From contig JAGKQI010000101.1 of NCBI GenBank assembly GCA_018806915.1, forward strand, positions 1,054,001-1,118,000: a DNA stretch of 64,000 nt, written 5' to 3'. The position numbers were made by a program, and so were the translations under genes. This document shows, piece by piece, positions 31,942-42,416 of the stretch. Every line of letters begins with the position of its first letter. Position 1 is the stretch's first letter. This DNA comes from Phytophthora colocasiae (Eukaryota > Oomycota > Peronosporomycetes > Peronosporales > Peronosporaceae). Under the pieces are notes generated by a model. It had not been told where the DNA came from and made no database searches. It saw only the letters and a program-made list of their open reading frames with translations.

Positions 31942-34900
31942 TTACTCACTACCACTACCAGACTCTCTGTCACTTTCACTGCTTGCGTCTCCCCCGCCAC
32001 CCGCATTTGGCCCCTCCACCACCTCACTCTCACCAGTGTCTCCTCCTAGGCTTTCCAGGTCATTCTGCTGGTCGTCACCCTCGCCAAGGTCAATACGACG
32101 GCGTCGGCGTTTGCGCTGCGGCCCAGGTCGTCGGTCCTGAAGCCGGTGGTCAGCGGTTAGTCGGTGAGGGATGGCCGCTCCATTCTGCCACTCGTTGTGC
32201 CAAATGTGGAAGCAGGTGCTGGAGCGGCCGCCCCGCGCGACGTTGCATAGGTGCTTCCTGCATACGCACACAGGTTAGCTTGCAGCTTGCAGAATTCTAT
32301 TGCCAGCCACTTACCTCAGCTCGCCAGAAGAACAACCGGGACAATAATACTTTTAAATACTTTCGCGGCTTCACTCGATATACCGCGCATACTTTGCAGG
32401 AACGCGCGATGCGCTTCTTACCCGGCTTGCCATCACGAGTAGCCTTCTTCGTGTTCTTCTTGTCTGGGCATTGGGCAAGATAGTGTGAGTTGTCGACCTC
32501 GTTTTCCGATGTTTGCGGCGAAGCCACAGTTCTGTCTGCCGCGGTCGTCGCTGATTCAATTTCCTCAAATTTTTCCTTGTTGATAGCTAACAGCTGCTCG
32601 TGCAGTGTTCTCAAGAACTTGTAGTGTTCTGGGGGGTCTTGGTTTGTAGTTTTCAGGTGATATCTGTGCACGATAAAGGAGTTTACAAGCGCCATGTCCA
32701 CCAGCCCGAAAAATATGGAGCGGTAATATTTGCGTGGCTTGTAAGCCAACTGGACGCTGTATCGCTGCATCCGGAGCTGGTCGTGGATATCAACACTTCC
32801 CATCCAGCGCTGATAATCCCTGACCAGCCCCGGTGCAGGGAAGTTCTTCTTTTCTTTCCCAACTCGACGATCTGGATCAGAACACAAAAGCAAACATAAT
32901 AGCCATCATAAACGTCAGTAAAAATAAGGCATCCAACTTATAACCAACTTACACACAGGGCCGAGTACTCGGCTTCCTCCCGTAGCCAGCATATGAACGG
33001 GGTTGTTATCCATCCACATAGCAGCAGTCATCTCAGGAAACATTTTGTTCTCTGCAATCTTCAGTGTTCCTCGCGGTGGGTCCACGCCGCCTTTACGAAG
33101 TTTCTTCTTCGTTATGACTCCGTCTGCATACCCGGATCGCTTTGTCTGGATCGTCCCCGTGAAGTACAGTCGTCGGTGAAGCAGCTCAAGTGCCAGGGTG
33201 ACTGAGGTGTAGAACCGATCGGTCACCACGATGCGATACGGTGACGTCGGATATGGGGGCAACAGCTTATTCATCGATCGCATTACGGCAGCAGCACCGG
33301 ATGAGTTGTCCGCAGGAAGTGGAGCTGCGATGTTTGTCTTCGCACCAACGTACATTTCGATCCTATGTTGGCAAGATGTTGGATTTGAGTTAGTACATTA
33401 GTTAGTATCCAACATATTTAACTTTGCCAAAAAAAAAGCTTACGAGCTTTGGCTCGCAAGCTCAACACGTACATCATGCAGTAAGCAGTGTGACCGCAGC
33501 ATGCTGAAAAAAACTTGGTGCCCCACTTGTGGGGCTTGTTCGGGAGGTACTGCCGCATTGGGTTTCGTCGCGCGCGCGTAGGAATCATCGCCTCGTCAAA
33601 AGAGATAACGGGACCGATCTTGTATCCACGCTGAAAGGTTTTCTGCAGAGTGCTCACCACGCTGCGCACTTTCCAGCCACGATCAACTTGAGCTTGGGGC
33701 GCTTGATTGTCAGTAAAATGCAAGTTTTGCATAACGTGCTCAAAGTGGTTGCGAGGCAACCACTGTCCAAACGTGCCGAGGGGTATAGCTCCACTGCTGT
33801 GCTGGCTCCAGTGCGCAGCCATCCCCCGACGTTGTGGTGCCAGCATTCTGGAGATCAAAAGCCCCACGACTCGCAATATTTCCCACACCTCCACCGGTCG
33901 CACAGCTCGCAGCCTCTTCTTGATATCTGGCAGTGTTTCACTATACTCAGGATCCGTTAGAAGTCGCGTTCGCCGGATTTCTCTTGCACGGGAGTCAATA
34001 GTCTGCATGTGATACCGGTTAGTCTCCTCCTCGATCTTTCGCCACAGCTTCGGAGGCATAAAGAAGAAGAACAGCGCAAGGGGGTCTTCCGCTATTTCCA
34101 GTACAGCATCAGTTGGTCCGTACGGACCTTCGTACAAGCCTGCATACGCTGGATCAGGGCCAAACGTCGCTGAATCTAAGTAGCAATGTTAGTTTGTATA
34201 AAAACAACAAATCGCATCATACGCACCATAGTTCCACCCGTTCTGTCGCATCTCCTTCACAAGCTTCTTGTCGTGAGCTGCTACTGAGTACCGGCTACTT
34301 GGAAGCTCATCAGCCTCAACTACGTCCTCCTCATCCTCGTCTGATGAAAACGTCAACTCCCAATCGGCTTCTGCCTGCTCAAGTTCGTCAATGTCATCCT
34401 CTCCATCACTTGGGCTGTCATCACTCTCTGAATCCAGAGCGGCGTCTTCAGCAGTTCCACCCTTTTCCACATAACAGGGATCCTCAGCCGTAACTGACAC
34501 ACGATCAGCTGAGCGCACGCGCTGAACAGGTTCTCCAGACTGCTCTTCAACTTGTAAGTGCCGACGCTTTCGGGCTCGTGGAGGACGGCCTAATGTTGGC
34601 CTTGATGTTGGATCACTGGGGAGCACTTGATGCGATGTTGGAGGCGATGTTGGCTGTGGCTCCACAACAGCCTCGACTTCGTTCTGCTCCGTCGAGTCCA
34701 CCCCGCCGGTTTCACTTGGCCCAGGGTCTTCGCGATTCTCAGCTCGAGCCACCACATCGTTCATAGCCTGTCGGCACATCTCAACGACGTCAGCAGCGCT
34801 CATTTCAGTCTCCATGGATGAACCTACCTCCGAGATCGGTGACCGTGAAAGCCCAACGGATAGCAAACTCTTCACAGCAGGTTTTGGAGTGAGACGCCGC

Positions 34901-35193
34901 GTGGACTCGTTTCCCTTAGGCTCGGCTGAAGCTCGTCTGGGGCCATGCCTTGTGCTAGCTTCTGGCGATGTCGGAGTCTCCTTCGCCTCCGCTGCAGCCT
35001 CTTTTGCCTCCGAGGCAGCCTTCTGTAAAGCTGCGCGAACCTTGATTGACGGTGGGCGCTGCTCAGCGAGGCGGTTGCGACGGAGCCGCCGCTCTCGCCG
35101 TTGCATTTCTAACTGGAGCTTCTTCTCCGCCGCAGTCATCTGCCGCTTCGGCATCTTGCCCGACGACGCCACCATTCTTCTGTTCCCCGCCAA
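31942..35193 (-). pseudogene. piggyBac-like transposase 1, one probable frameshift
   Basis: Exons on the minus strand run from MAGNRRMVASS (35193) through a basic then acidic N-terminal region (to about 34227). The DDE_Tnp_1_7 nuclease follows: PVISFDEAMIP (first D), RIVVTDRFYTS (second D) and MGSVDIHDQLR (third D, plus the conserved second Asp). The C-terminal Cys-rich domain begins ARSCKVCAVYRVKPRKY. An intron 33363-33472 has clean GT..AG ends. At the A-run near 32350-32356 the frame slips, so the next cysteines (YYCPGCSS in the neighbouring frame) are lost; one indel explains it. The last exon (about 32266-31942) restores KHLCNVARGG and CFHIWHNEW. A sequencing error in the homopolymer is possible. 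Confidence 0.85.
33376..33415. repeat. Intronic inverted repeat of element 1
   Basis: ATGTTGGAT (33376-33384) and ATCCAACAT (33407-33415) around a 22-base loop, inside intron 33363-33472. The same arm sequence as in the introns of element 2. Confidence 0.8.
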
Positions 35194-35384
35194 ATCTCAA
35201 AATGACACGGATGGGGGACGGACGCAAAACCACCCATTATGCACTTCCCGTCTCTGCTCCCCGTCCCCTACGCATCCCTCCAAACCTTCCCGTTGGCCCC
35301 TAGACCTGTGCATCACTGGTCTATTTCACACAGCACCTAAGTATTGGCCGAAAGTCAATACTAAAATCAAGCTTAATCCGTAAT

Positions 35385-35456
35385 ATGTTGGTAGGGCCAA
35401 CATGACATAGATGCCCAAAACGCATTATACACCCGTTATGTTGGTAGGGCCAACAT
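35385..35456. repeat. Two subterminal hairpins of piggyBac-like element 1
   Basis: ATGTTGG-TAGGG-CCAACAT occurs twice, at 35385-35403 and 35438-35456, with an identical loop. The outer one stops 15 bp short of the element end. Candidate transposase-binding sites. Confidence 0.85.
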
Positions 35457-35757
35457 GGTGGGCTTGAAGGGTTAAGCAGCTCGTCACTTGGTTGTTTACG
35501 TCCACAACACGAACTCGGCGTGGTCTCCGAAGCATTTGCAGCTTCAATTAAGTCTTGCGTCGTGATGAGCTCAGCTCGATCTGCTCTCTTCTTGTAGCCA
35601 TTCAGCAGCAGTAAGACATTTATGGCTTGGAGCACAAGTGTGATGGCGAGGATGAAGATAATGAGGTCGGACACTTGAAGCGCCAACATGAGGCCGCTGT
35701 AGCCATCGATACCGCCAACTTCAGTCAGGAGCTTGATGATGAAGCTCAGTAAGCCGA

Positions 35758-36267
35758 TGTGACGGAATGCTGTCGATAGCACTCCGTCGGCATTGAAGTG
35801 CAAGTTGATGCACTGTAGTGCAATCTACATATCTCTACATGTACCCACTTTGTGATTGGCTAAAACTAGATTCTGGTATTATGCCATTGTGGTTTACGCC
35901 ATTCAGCTGAGACATTGAGAGAGTCTCATTGGCTGAAATTCGAGAAGGTTCTCGAAGCTTGATTATGGGACGCCCAGGAGTCAAGTCAACATTGCTACGT
36001 GGAAGTTTATAGGAAAATCATTGGTAGATAGCCAAATCAGAAGATAGGAAAAGATAGGCTCTAGGATACATTCTACTGGATTTTTGAGAGAGCTCTGTGA
36101 GCCACCAGTTAGCTTAGGACCGTAAGAGCCTTCCTCATTTCAATTCACTTTTCAATTTACCAACAACCTCTCAGTGGCCCACCAACTGGTCACGCCTCCC
36201 TGGGTCTTCGCTCCGCCGTCCAAGTCCGGCCTCCGCTTCCTCGCCCCCGCGCGCCTACTGTGTTACA
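35758..36267 (+). repeat. 5' LTR
   Basis: 510 bp, TGTGACGG...GTTACA. I found a single one-base difference from the 3' LTR (a T in CCATTTGTGG), implying a very recent insertion. Confidence 0.95.
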
Positions 36268-36682
36268 TAGTAGCGCTTGTCGGGTCAAGCTTCGCTCCAT
36301 CGTCCAAGGTCGGGTCTCTCGTGGGCGGCATAGCCAGAAGCGAGTAGATCCTTGGCTATTAGCACCAGCCAATTGCTGGGGAAGTGCTAGGCCTAAAGGG
36401 GTCTCTTTTGGGTTGTCTTTGGGAGAGTTCGTGCCCATCACAGGTCAGGGAATCAACTTTGAAAGGTTGGTATATCTCTGCCTAGTGCACGTAACTCTTT
36501 GGTCGCTACTAGAAGCCGGTTCAGTGCTTGGAACGCTCTTAAGTGCAGCTTTTATTTCCATCGCTCCCCGGTAGCTTCCAATTTACCCTTTCTTTTGGTG
36601 TTTGGGTCGGTACAAGCCGAACCACTCCCATTTTCTCCTTCTTTCATTGGATTTTTGGGTTTTATTGGATTGAGTTTGTGCT

Positions 36683-37834
36683 ATGAAAAGTCCACTCGAA
36701 ATATCATCTACACGTGGTAGATCGAGTGAGCGCGACTCTCCAAACCCGCGTCCGCGTAGAACGCCTCGAACGACTGCCAGGACGGCTCCTGATTCACTCC
36801 AGGGCCAACCGCAGGCAACAGCCAGGACGGCACCTGATTCACACCAGGGCCAACCGCAGGCTACCGCTAGGACGGCTCCAATTCCACAGAGCCAACCGCA
36901 AGCAACCGCTAGGACGGCTCCTGATCCACAGGGCCAACCGCAAGCAACGGCTAGGACGGCTCCTGATCCACAGGGCCAACCGCAACCAACGGCTAGGACG
37001 ACTCCTGATCCACAGGGTCAACCGCAAGCTACGAATACGTCGTCGATACAAGCAGGCGCAGCATCAGACACGATGTCGATGCAACAGCTGTTAGTTTACT
37101 TAACGCAGCAGCAACAGTCATACCAAGCCCAGATGCAAACCCAGTTGCAAGCACAGATGCAGCAGGCCAACGCAAGATTCGAATATCTAGTTGCGTCCAG
37201 GGGTGAGCAAAGAAAGAAGGATCCGCCTATATATGAAGGCAAATACGGCGAAGATATTGAGTTATGGATCTTCGCCACCGAGCAGTATTACGCAAGCAGA
37301 CGCGGGTTGATGGAGGCAGATACATCGGATTTTGTGACGATGATCTCCAGCAACTTAGGCAAGTCAGTGCTGAATTGGTATCGCGCGTTTATCGCAGAGT
37401 GTGAGGGTACGAACGTACAGCCCACATGGTCGCTCTTCAAGGGAAGACTTCGCACTCGTTTCAGGCCGAAGGACTTCGAATATGATCTTCGCGAGAGGAT
37501 GTTTCGTCTCAAACAGAATGAGACCATCCATGATTACGTCTCCAAGTTTCAAGACTTGCTATCACAGACAGAGTTGTCTATCAGCGAGTTGGAGAAGCGT
37601 TTCTTCTTTCAGAACGGTTTGCGAGAGGAGACAGCGAGGAAGATCAAGGAAGAGAGTCCTTCAACACTGCAAGATGCCATTGAGATTGCGTCGAATTTTG
37701 AGTTTGCGCACTACTCAGGAAAACCCCTAGAGCTCCTGCGAAGGGTTCGCAAGGATCATCAAGCTCAGGGCATCGTGCGTCTAAGTCGAAGCAGAATTCA
37801 AGAGCTCCGACAAGAAGAAAGGCAAGAGCGATGA
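36683..37834 (+). CDS. Gypsy Gag
   Basis: 383 residues. A low-complexity N-terminal part (residues about 32-117) consists of six 14-15-residue repeats of ARTAPDPQGQPQAT type, followed by a Gln-rich stretch. Then comes the Retrotrans_gag core: WIFATEQYYASR, LGKSVLNWYRAF, WSLFKGRLRTRFRP, LRERMFRLKQNETIHDYVSKF and FFQNGLREETARKI. It forms the virus-like particle shell. The nucleocapsid zinc knuckle (CRNCGKFGHISPDC, near 37855-37896) is not in this frame but in that of Pol. The last 35 residues are probably out of the original frame. Confidence 0.85.
   Translation: MKSPLEISSTRGRSSERDSPNPRPRRTPRTTARTAPDSLQGQPQATARTAPDSHQGQPQATARTAPIPQSQPQATARTAPDPQGQPQATARTAPDPQGQPQPTARTTPDPQGQPQATNTSSIQAGAASDTMSMQQLLVYLTQQQQSYQAQMQTQLQAQMQQANARFEYLVASRGEQRKKDPPIYEGKYGEDIELWIFATEQYYASRRGLMEADTSDFVTMISSNLGKSVLNWYRAFIAECEGTNVQPTWSLFKGRLRTRFRPKDFEYDLRERMFRLKQNETIHDYVSKFQDLLSQTELSISELEKRFFFQNGLREETARKIKEESPSTLQDAIEIASNFEFAHYSGKPLELLRRVRKDHQAQGIVRLSRSRIQELRQEERQER
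36776..37033 (+). repeat. Coding minisatellite in gag, six units of 42-45 bp
   Basis: Six in-frame copies, two of 45 bp then four of 42 bp, encoding ARTAP(D/I)xxQGQPQAT variants. Confidence 0.9.
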
Positions 37835-40800
37835 TTGGAAAAAGACAGCTACGTGCAGAAACTGTGGCAAGTTTGGCCACATTTCTCCAGATTGTACTCA
37901 GCCAAAACGTACTGAAGCAAATCGGTACATGCAGGGCGCAGTGTATGCGATCCTAGAGGCTGAAGCTCGAGCATTCAAGACGGATGACCAAGAGAGGCCC
38001 GTCACGATATTCATCGACAACGGCAGTAGCCTGAATGGCGTAACTGAGAAGTTGGTGAAGAAGCTTGAGTTGGATGTCACTGAAGGTGACATGATGCAAG
38101 TTGATCTCGGTTATGATCAAGTTGTGCATCGTCCACGTCGGACTGTAGAGATGTCTCTGCAGTTACCAGGGTTTCCTTTGACAACGGGAACATTCCAAGT
38201 CATGCCTGTTCCTGAAGGAAAGGATGTTGTTTTGGGCATGATGTGGCTGCGGGAGCAGAACCCTGATATCGACTGGAATACTGGACAGATTGCACCTCGC
38301 ATCAAGGTGGAGAACACGCAGGCTGTGAAGTTGAGACTGCCGAAGACTCGTCCAGCCCGTTGGGTGGCAGGACAACGCCGCGCCAGAGTTGCGCAGGCCC
38401 GTGAGATCTTCAATTACTATCGGCAGCATGGCCACAACGGCCAGTTTGGGCGAACGAAGATTATTTCGTCCAAACAGTTCCAGCAGATGTTGCGTAGGGA
38501 CAAGGATATTGAGGCAGTGTTTGTCATCAATCCGCATGATTCGGAGAAGGCTGAACGCTTCAAGAGTCAAGGATGGGACGCTCTCAAGGATAATCCGGCG
38601 TATGAGACGCTACTGAAGTATGCGGATACGGTTTTCCGTACGGAACTTCCGAATGAGACACCGCCAGTACGGGAAGGAATTGAGCACGAGATTTTGCTCA
38701 AACCCGGTACTCAACCGATTTCGGTCAAACAATGGCGCCAAAGTCCTGATCAGAGAAAAACGATTCAGGAATGGACCAAAGAGATGGTTAAGGCTGGCAT
38801 CATTCGACCGAGTACGTCAGCATTTTGTGCACCGACTTTCTGTGTGAAGAAACCAGTCGGATGGCGTATTGTGCACGATTATCGTCTATTGAACTTGGCG
38901 ACGATTTTACCAGCTATTCCTATGCCTCGCAAGGAAGATACCTTTGATGCGATGGCCGGTAGCTATTGGTATTCGTGCATGGACTTACTTTGGGGTTATT
39001 ACCAAGTGAAGTTACGAGAAGCAGATATACCTTTCACTGCTTTCTCAACCCCAGATGGTCTATTTGAATATCTCGTCACACCCATGGGGCTCAGTGGTAG
39101 CCCAGGAACCTTTAATCGACTGCTGCAAAAGGTTTTCATGGATTTGAGTGATGTGGCGAAGATTTACTTCGATGATATCTACGTATACACGAAGGGTGAA
39201 GATGTGAACGACCACATCGCAGCATTGGACAGGGTATTGAAGCGATGTGAAGAGCAGAAGCTCTACATCAAACTGTCCAAATGCCAATTTTGCGTGGATG
39301 AGATTCCATGCTTAGGCGACTTTGTCGGACGCAAGGGCGTTCGTATGGACCCAGATAAGGTGAAGATTATCGCCGAGTGGCCAGTCCCCAAGACCAAGAA
39401 GCAAATGGAGAGCTTCCTGGGGACAACGGTTTTACGTTTCGAGATTTTGCAAGGATTTCGCGCAGTTTGCAGGTCCTTTGCATGAATGTATCAAGGGAAA
39501 ACGTTCTCGTGATGCTATCGAACTCGATGAGAACCAATTACACTGTTTTGACGAGCTTAAGAAGCGCTTGTCATCACCTCCGGTTCTCAGTCTTCCTGAT
39601 TTCTCCAAACCTTTCGGAATTCGGATGGACGCCTCAAATTTCGCAATTAGGGGAGTCTTATTTCAAAAGGAGGGAGGGTTGGAACATCCAATAGCCTATA
39701 CGGGCAGAAAGATGAAGCCAGCAGAACTGAATTATCCAGTTCGCGAACAGGAACTACTCGCTATTATGCATGCGTTGAAGACATGGCGCGTGTATCTTCT
39801 CGACAAGCCATTCCTGGTGGAAACAGATCACAAGAGCATTGAGATGATTCTCACGCAGAAGACGACGAATCGACGCATTGCGCGGTGGTTCAACGAACTT
39901 GCGGAGTTTCAGCCTCTGTTCAAGTGGATTCCAGGAGAGACAAATGTAGTCGCAGATGCGATGTCGAGAAATCCTGAGTTCGAGCATAAGGCAGCGCAAG
40001 TGAGCCTGAAGGAACTTCTTGATATGGCTCAAAACCGTGAAATTGTGGCTACCATGGTCGAGAACAATATGACCGTGGCACAATCCGCAGTGAAGATGTA
40101 CTCGTGGAACAAGGACTTGCAAGGACTTGTCAAGAAGCTACAGCTTGGAGACAAGGTTCCGCATTACTCGCTAGATCATGGCGTGCTGTATTATCAGACG
40201 CGTGAAGATGAGAGTCCTAGATTGTACATTCCCGATGACGAAGATCTGAAGAATCGAGTCATTTGTGAGAACCACGATGCAGTTACGGCAGGCCACCCAG
40301 GGTATTACAAGACCTATGTCGCAGTACGTGAGAAGTACTATTGGCCGAAGATGATGAAGTATATCCAGCGCTATGTGAACACTTGTGAAATGTGTCAGCG
40401 CAACAAAGCGAGGCAGGTGAAGCCTCCCGGATTACTTCAACCGCTGGAGATACCAAGAGGTAGATGGGTCGACATTTCGATGGATTTCGTTGTGTCTCTA
40501 CCTCCCAGCAAGGGTGGCTCGAATGCCATCATGGTCATTGTGGATCGATTGACCAAGCGTGCAAAGTTTATTGCTACGCAGACGACAGACAGCGCAGAGG
40601 ATATTGCGAATGTTTTCATGAAGAGTTATGTAAGAGATCATGGCCTTCCGAAGACGATTGTGTCTGATCGTGACTCCAAATTTACGTCTAAGTTTTGGCA
40701 GGCTGTTATCACTGCTATGGGAACGCAGCATAACCTGTCATCGGCATTTAGGCCGCAGACGGATGGACAAACGGAACGTACAAACCGTTTTATCGGAGAT

Positions 40801-41547
40801 TATCTTCGAGGTGTTATCAACCCAGCCCAGAATGATTGGGATGAGTTTCTTCATTTGGCAGAGTTCGCCTATAATCGGCGATTGCATGCTACGATTGGCA
40901 TGTCACCATTTGAAGCGGATCTAGGATATATTCCATATATGCCCGACGATATCGCGGCAGATCCGGAGTTTAAGAAGTTGGAGAAAGCAGCAAAAGAGTT
41001 TCTACTCCGACAGGAAGCCTTCCTCAAGGTCGCGCAAGACCGTATGAGTGAAGCACAGGAGCGCATGAAGCATTATTACGACAGGAACAGACTTGTCCAA
41101 GACTTCAAAATTGGCGACATGGTGCTACTAGATGGGAAGAATTTGGATATCCGTCATAAAGGGGTACGCACAGTCGAAGAAGTTAGCTCTGAGGTTCATT
41201 GGACCATTCCCGGTCCAGAAGAAGGTATTTCGAGACTCGTATGAGTTGGGATTATCGAAGAACCTGAAGTTGCATCCAATTTTCCATACATCACTGTTGA
41301 AGCCGTACCGCAAGGACCCGAAGCGCAGGCAAAGGTGAACAAGGTTGTGTTAGCCGATGGAACTGAAGGGCAACTGGTCGAAGCCGTGATTAACCACCGT
41401 AAGTACAAGGGAAGCCGCAGTACAAGGTTTGAGTGGTTAGGCGAGACCAAGAAGGAGGCCACATGGGAACCTGTTGAGAATCTGAAACAGATCCCTGGTC
41501 TCATCGACCTCTATTGGAAGTCCAAGAAGAGAGAGAATCCTTTCTAG
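37785..41547 (+). pseudogene. Gypsy Pol (PR-RT-RH-IN-chromodomain), frameshifted
   Basis: Opens at 37785 in the frame that carries the zinc knuckle. The protease shows FIDNGSS (usual DSG/DTG changed). RT follows to 39485 with GWRIVHDYRLLN, FTAFSTPDGLFEY, TPMGLSGSPGTFNRL and the YFDD box in IYFDDIYVY. The frame slips at about 39425-39435, after SFLGTT. RNase H (RMDASNFAIRGVLFQ, ETDHKSIEMIL) and integrase follow: zinc finger H..H..CEMCQRNKA, then SMDFVV, VSDRDSKFTSKFW and RPQTDGQTERTNR. It slips again near 41160, where KLALRFIGPFPV (GPF/Y-like) starts, and near 41335 before the chromodomain (INHRKYKG, FEWLG, TWEPVENL). Three shifts with near-identical LTRs suggest recent decay, trans-mobilisation or sequencing indels. 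Confidence 0.88.
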
Positions 41548-41573
41548 GGGAGGCTCTTTCTCGAAGGAGGTCA

Positions 41574-42084
41574 TGTGACGGAATGCTGTCGATAGCACTC
41601 CGTCGGCATTGAAGTGCAAGTTGATGCACTGTAGTGCAATCTACATATCTCTACATGTACCCACTTTGTGATTGGCTAAAACTAGATTCTGGTATTATGC
41701 CATTTGTGGTTTACGCCATTCAGCTGAGACATTGAGAGAGTCTCATTGGCTGAAATTCGAGAAGGTTCTCGAAGCTTGATTATGGGACGCCCAGGAGTCA
41801 AGTCAACATTGCTACGTGGAAGTTTATAGGAAAATCATTGGTAGATAGCCAAATCAGAAGATAGGAAAAGATAGGCTCTAGGATACATTCTACTGGATTT
41901 TTGAGAGAGCTCTGTGAGCCACCAGTTAGCTTAGGACCGTAAGAGCCTTCCTCATTTCAATTCACTTTTCAATTTACCAACAACCTCTCAGTGGCCCACC
42001 AACTGGTCACGCCTCCCTGGGTCTTCGCTCCGCCGTCCAAGTCCGGCCTCCGCTTCCTCGCCCCCGCGCGCCTACTGTGTTACA
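41574..42084 (+). repeat. 3' LTR
   Basis: 511 bp, otherwise matching the 5' LTR. Preceded by a purine-rich GAAGGAGG that may be the polypurine tract. Confidence 0.95.
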
Positions 42085-42416
42085 GCCGAGAATCATGAGT
42101 TCGCGGTAGACTTTCTTGAGCATGTGCTGGTACTTGTCATTGTGGGCCAGAAGGTGGTGCTCCAAGTGGTGCAGTGCAGCTTCAAAAATGAGCAAACAGA
42201 TCGCTAACGCGTTAAAAACCACAACCACTTGGTAGAGATCGACGTCTTCGCCCACTTGGAATACAGAGCCACCTGCCATGTCGGTCAGGTCGAGAGCAAA
42301 AGCAAATATGAGGATTAACATACGTCAACACGGAGTTTATCACATTGGCGGTGGTCTCCCATCACGCGTAATACATCTTTTGCTGGATTATCTCAGCTTG
42401 TGGTTTACAGTGTAAA

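Larger units (their letters stand above)
31596..35471 (-). mobile_element. piggyBac-like element 1
   Basis: 3,876 bp flanked by TTAA on both sides (31592-31595 and 35472-35475). Its termini are the inverted repeat CCCTTCAAGCCC. TTAA target duplication is diagnostic of piggyBac. It carries one reverse-strand transposase gene with introns. Subterminal hairpins at 35385-35403 and 35438-35456 sit 68 and 15 bp from the end. It lies in the reading frame of the split membrane protein gene. Confidence 0.95.
35758..42084 (+). mobile_element. Ty3/gypsy LTR retrotransposon with chromodomain
   Basis: A full element of 6,327 bp flanked by a perfect 5-bp duplication GCCGA (35753-35757 and 42085-42089). 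LTRs are 35758-36267 and 41574-42084. Order protease, RT, RNase H, integrase, chromodomain is that of chromovirus-type gypsy. The leader 36268-36682 has no obvious tRNA-complementary TGG site right after the LTR. Inserted in the opposite orientation to the host gene. Confidence 0.96.
30135..42279 (-). pseudogene. 7-TM/EF-hand-like membrane protein gene, split by two transposons
   Basis: The N-terminus starts at 42279 (MAGGSVFQVGEDVDLYQ) and runs to RELMILG at 42085. After the gypsy element it resumes as LLSFIIKLLTEVGG at 35752 and runs to 35476. After the piggyBac-like element it continues from KKEVVQHRLLRHLF (31591) to the end at 30135. The frame is continuous across both insertions. Near 31310 a deletion of about 20 bp between WVLVLLHL and SCVRRLLTIAGYS, compared with the intact paralogues, shifts the frame, so it is dead even without the transposons. 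The C-terminal region keeps the EF-hand-like DRKKTGLIDVDKLR. Three intact paralogues lie at 49-58 kb. Confidence 0.92.
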
